Source: Bacteroidales bacterium (GTDB lineage Bacteria > Bacteroidota > Bacteroidia > Bacteroidales > ML635J-15). From it: a stretch of 64,000 bases of DNA. Below are positions 62,773 to 64,000 of this stretch, piece after piece (positions within the stretch are counted from its first letter, which is position 1; the number at the start of each line of letters is the position of its first letter). The position numbers were made by a program, and so were the translations under genes. The stretch spans positions 124,001 through 188,000 of the forward strand of contig QKHS01000014.1 of NCBI GenBank assembly GCA_003249955.1, read 5' to 3'. The notes below the pieces were generated by a model. The model did not search any database, was not told where the DNA came from, and worked only from the letters and a program-made list of their open reading frames with translations.

Positions 62773-64000
62773 TTAAAATGTTGATGAAATTGATAATGCC
62801 AATCCGTTTGAGGCCGGAACATTCCGACAGACACCTCCAACACACATTACCCCTGCACGTTGTTTCCCGTATGTAAGCTGAATACGGCTTCCTCCGTGTA
62901 CGTAACCCAGTCCGAAGTTTATGTAGTGTGGACGGCCTTCAGGATCTGGATTGCCATAATTCCAATTGTCAAAAACGGTAAAAAACCAATTAGGGATAGT
63001 CAGTTCGAGTAAGCCTAACCCCCAATTCCCATCATCCTGTTTTGTAAACATACCCTGAAATTCGGTTTTAAGTGCAATATCTCCTGTAAATTTATAAGTC
63101 ATATCTGCAATTGCAATATGAGCCAATACATTTTCATGTCCTGACACTCCCCTTAGCAAATTGTAATTGTAAAAAAGGTTTACATAAGATAAATTTGTAT
63201 AAACCTTTTTATTCCACTTTTTAGAAACTTCAATGTTCATGTCCTGATAATACAGTTTTTCTCCAATGGAAAAGAAACTGGTATTATATCCCAATGTTCC
63301 TGAAGCAGATAATGGAGTAGAATCGTTTATTTGAGTTCTCTCAATTTCGTGAACTCTTGAGTAGTTAATGGTAATGCTTGTGCCATATTTCCCTCCCAGC
63401 ATAGAGCCTTTGGCAATTTTATACATTACTTCGGCTTTAGCACCCCATTCCCCGTTTGGTTGGCTTGCATAAGGATAGAAAGCCGGCAGGGTGTAAATGT
63501 GATTACGTGTTATTTCAGGCATCGTGTTTATAGTTAAGTCTGTAAGACTTGCATTTCTGTCTGAACGGAAAGCCATGTTGTCAACCCATTTTGTGCCGAG
63601 AACAATACCTAACCCTTTTTGCGAATAAGTTGCGTTTATCAATAAAGCCTGTCCTGGTTTGTATATATAGTTATTGTCACTATTCGGGTCATTTATTTTA
63701 TATGCATATTCGGATTGAACCGCAAGTCCTTTGTATTTAATATCAATACGCCCGGCTCCGGCCCCTACATTGTCGGGAAGGTTATATATAGGGTTGTCTT
63801 CTTTTTGATATTTGCTTACAAAACTACCGCCGATACTCAGTCTTAAATTACTTTCGGAAAGAGTACTAATTAAATCATTAAACTGAAGTTCTCCGTCGAA
63901 TCCCCTGATTATACCGGGACCATCGTTCCAATAGTAACGTTGTTTTCCGATAAGGCCTTTGACATAAACTCCAGGGACAGGATTGTATTTTATTCTGAAC
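62773..64000 (-). CDS. DUF6029-family protein, C-terminal part (runs off window)
   Basis: The frame is open without a stop from 62773 to the window edge (about 408 residues). It contains the segments KYKGLAVQSEYAYKINDPNS, YIYKPGQALLINATYSQKG and GLGIVLGTKWVDNMAFRSD, which are typical of DUF6029. A shorter frame starting at a TTG at 63642 would be wrong, because the homology continues upstream. The protein is beta-strand rich and ends in SGLAISISSTF-like sequence, consistent with an outer-membrane barrel. It is upstream of the Omp28 gene and probably the first known member of this operon. Confidence 0.82.
   Translation of the reverse strand, partial: FRIKYNPVPGVYVKGLIGKQRYYWNDGPGIIRGFDGELQFNDLISTLSESNLRLSIGGSFVSKYQKEDNPIYNLPDNVGAGAGRIDIKYKGLAVQSEYAYKINDPNSDNNYIYKPGQALLINATYSQKGLGIVLGTKWVDNMAFRSDRNASLTDLTINTMPEITRNHIYTLPAFYPYASQPNGEWGAKAEVMYKIAKGSMLGGKYGTSITINYSRVHEIERTQINDSTPLSASGTLGYNTSFFSIGEKLYYQDMNIEVSKKWNKKVYTNLSYVNLFYNYNLLRGVSGHENVLAHIAIADMTYKFTGDIALKTEFQGMFTKQDDGNWGLGLLELTIPNWFFTVFDNWNYGNPDPEGRPHYINFGLGYVHGGSRIQLTYGKQRAGVMCVGGVCRNVPASNGLALSISSTF

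Overview
The window reads as chromosomal DNA of a Bacteroidota bacterium, most likely Bacteroidales or a close relative. The base composition is AT-rich. Secreted proteins carry type IX secretion (T9SS) sorting tails of both type A (PNP-type) and type B (CHU_C type). A TonB-dependent receptor is followed by surface lipoproteins, and families typical of the phylum are present (DUF5689, Omp28, DUF6029, S46 peptidase, GH97, DUF2723). Several genes have the phylum's promoter form (TTTG, about 18 bases, TAnnTTTG), while Shine-Dalgarno sites are mostly absent. I see no phage, CRISPR array or rRNA.

Layout. 0-8 kb: edge of a DUF58 gene, a lone Arch_ATPase-type ATPase, the Fe-S genes nifU-like and mrp, a three-gene operon for a UDP-diacetamido-uronic acid precursor (wbpD/wbpB/nucleotide-sugar dehydrogenase types) ending in a clear terminator, then a divergent sirtuin and a 2-hydroxyacid dehydrogenase. 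8-18 kb: OsmC, flavin reductase, a lipoprotein, then a leftward run pgk-ruvB-M1 peptidase-tyrS-galE. 18-25 kb: a 1424-residue SprB-repeat/PKD surface protein with a small secreted partner, a lipoprotein, and hemW. 25-32 kb: exonuclease III, a secreted DRGH nuclease with a C-terminal OB-like segment, two DUF5689 lipoproteins and a TonB-dependent receptor, which together look like a nucleic-acid acquisition locus. 32-36 kb: iron alcohol dehydrogenase and a GH97 lipoprotein. 36-41 kb: a tightly packed operon of radical SAM, SDR, B12-binding radical SAM, glycosyltransferase 2, and the internally deleted remnant of a DegT-type aminotransferase. 41-48.5 kb: two tandem paralogous T9SS cargo proteins and a large GH5-like/beta-helix T9SS protein split by a frameshift at a doubled tetranucleotide. 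49-53 kb: NodB deacetylase and a DUF2723 membrane protein. 53-54.3 kb: four glutamine-type tRNAs in two duplicated blocks, then a non-coding nested inverted-repeat region. 54.3-64 kb: S46 dipeptidyl peptidase, a beta-propeller T9SS protein, fructose-1,6-bisphosphatase, a lipoprotein, a methyltransferase, and a leftward operon DUF6029 - Omp28 - outer-membrane barrel - ubiX.

The genes combine ordinary housekeeping (glycolysis/gluconeogenesis, translation, recombination, Fe-S and haem enzymes) with a large investment in the cell surface: T9SS cargo, polysaccharide precursors and macromolecule scavenging. The observations most worth following are the nuclease/DUF5689/TonB locus, the radical-SAM operon with its broken aminotransferase, the frameshifted GH5 protein, the tRNA-Gln cluster with poorly paired T-stems, the palindromic repeats (one of them apparently within coding frames), and a divergent phosphoglycerate kinase.
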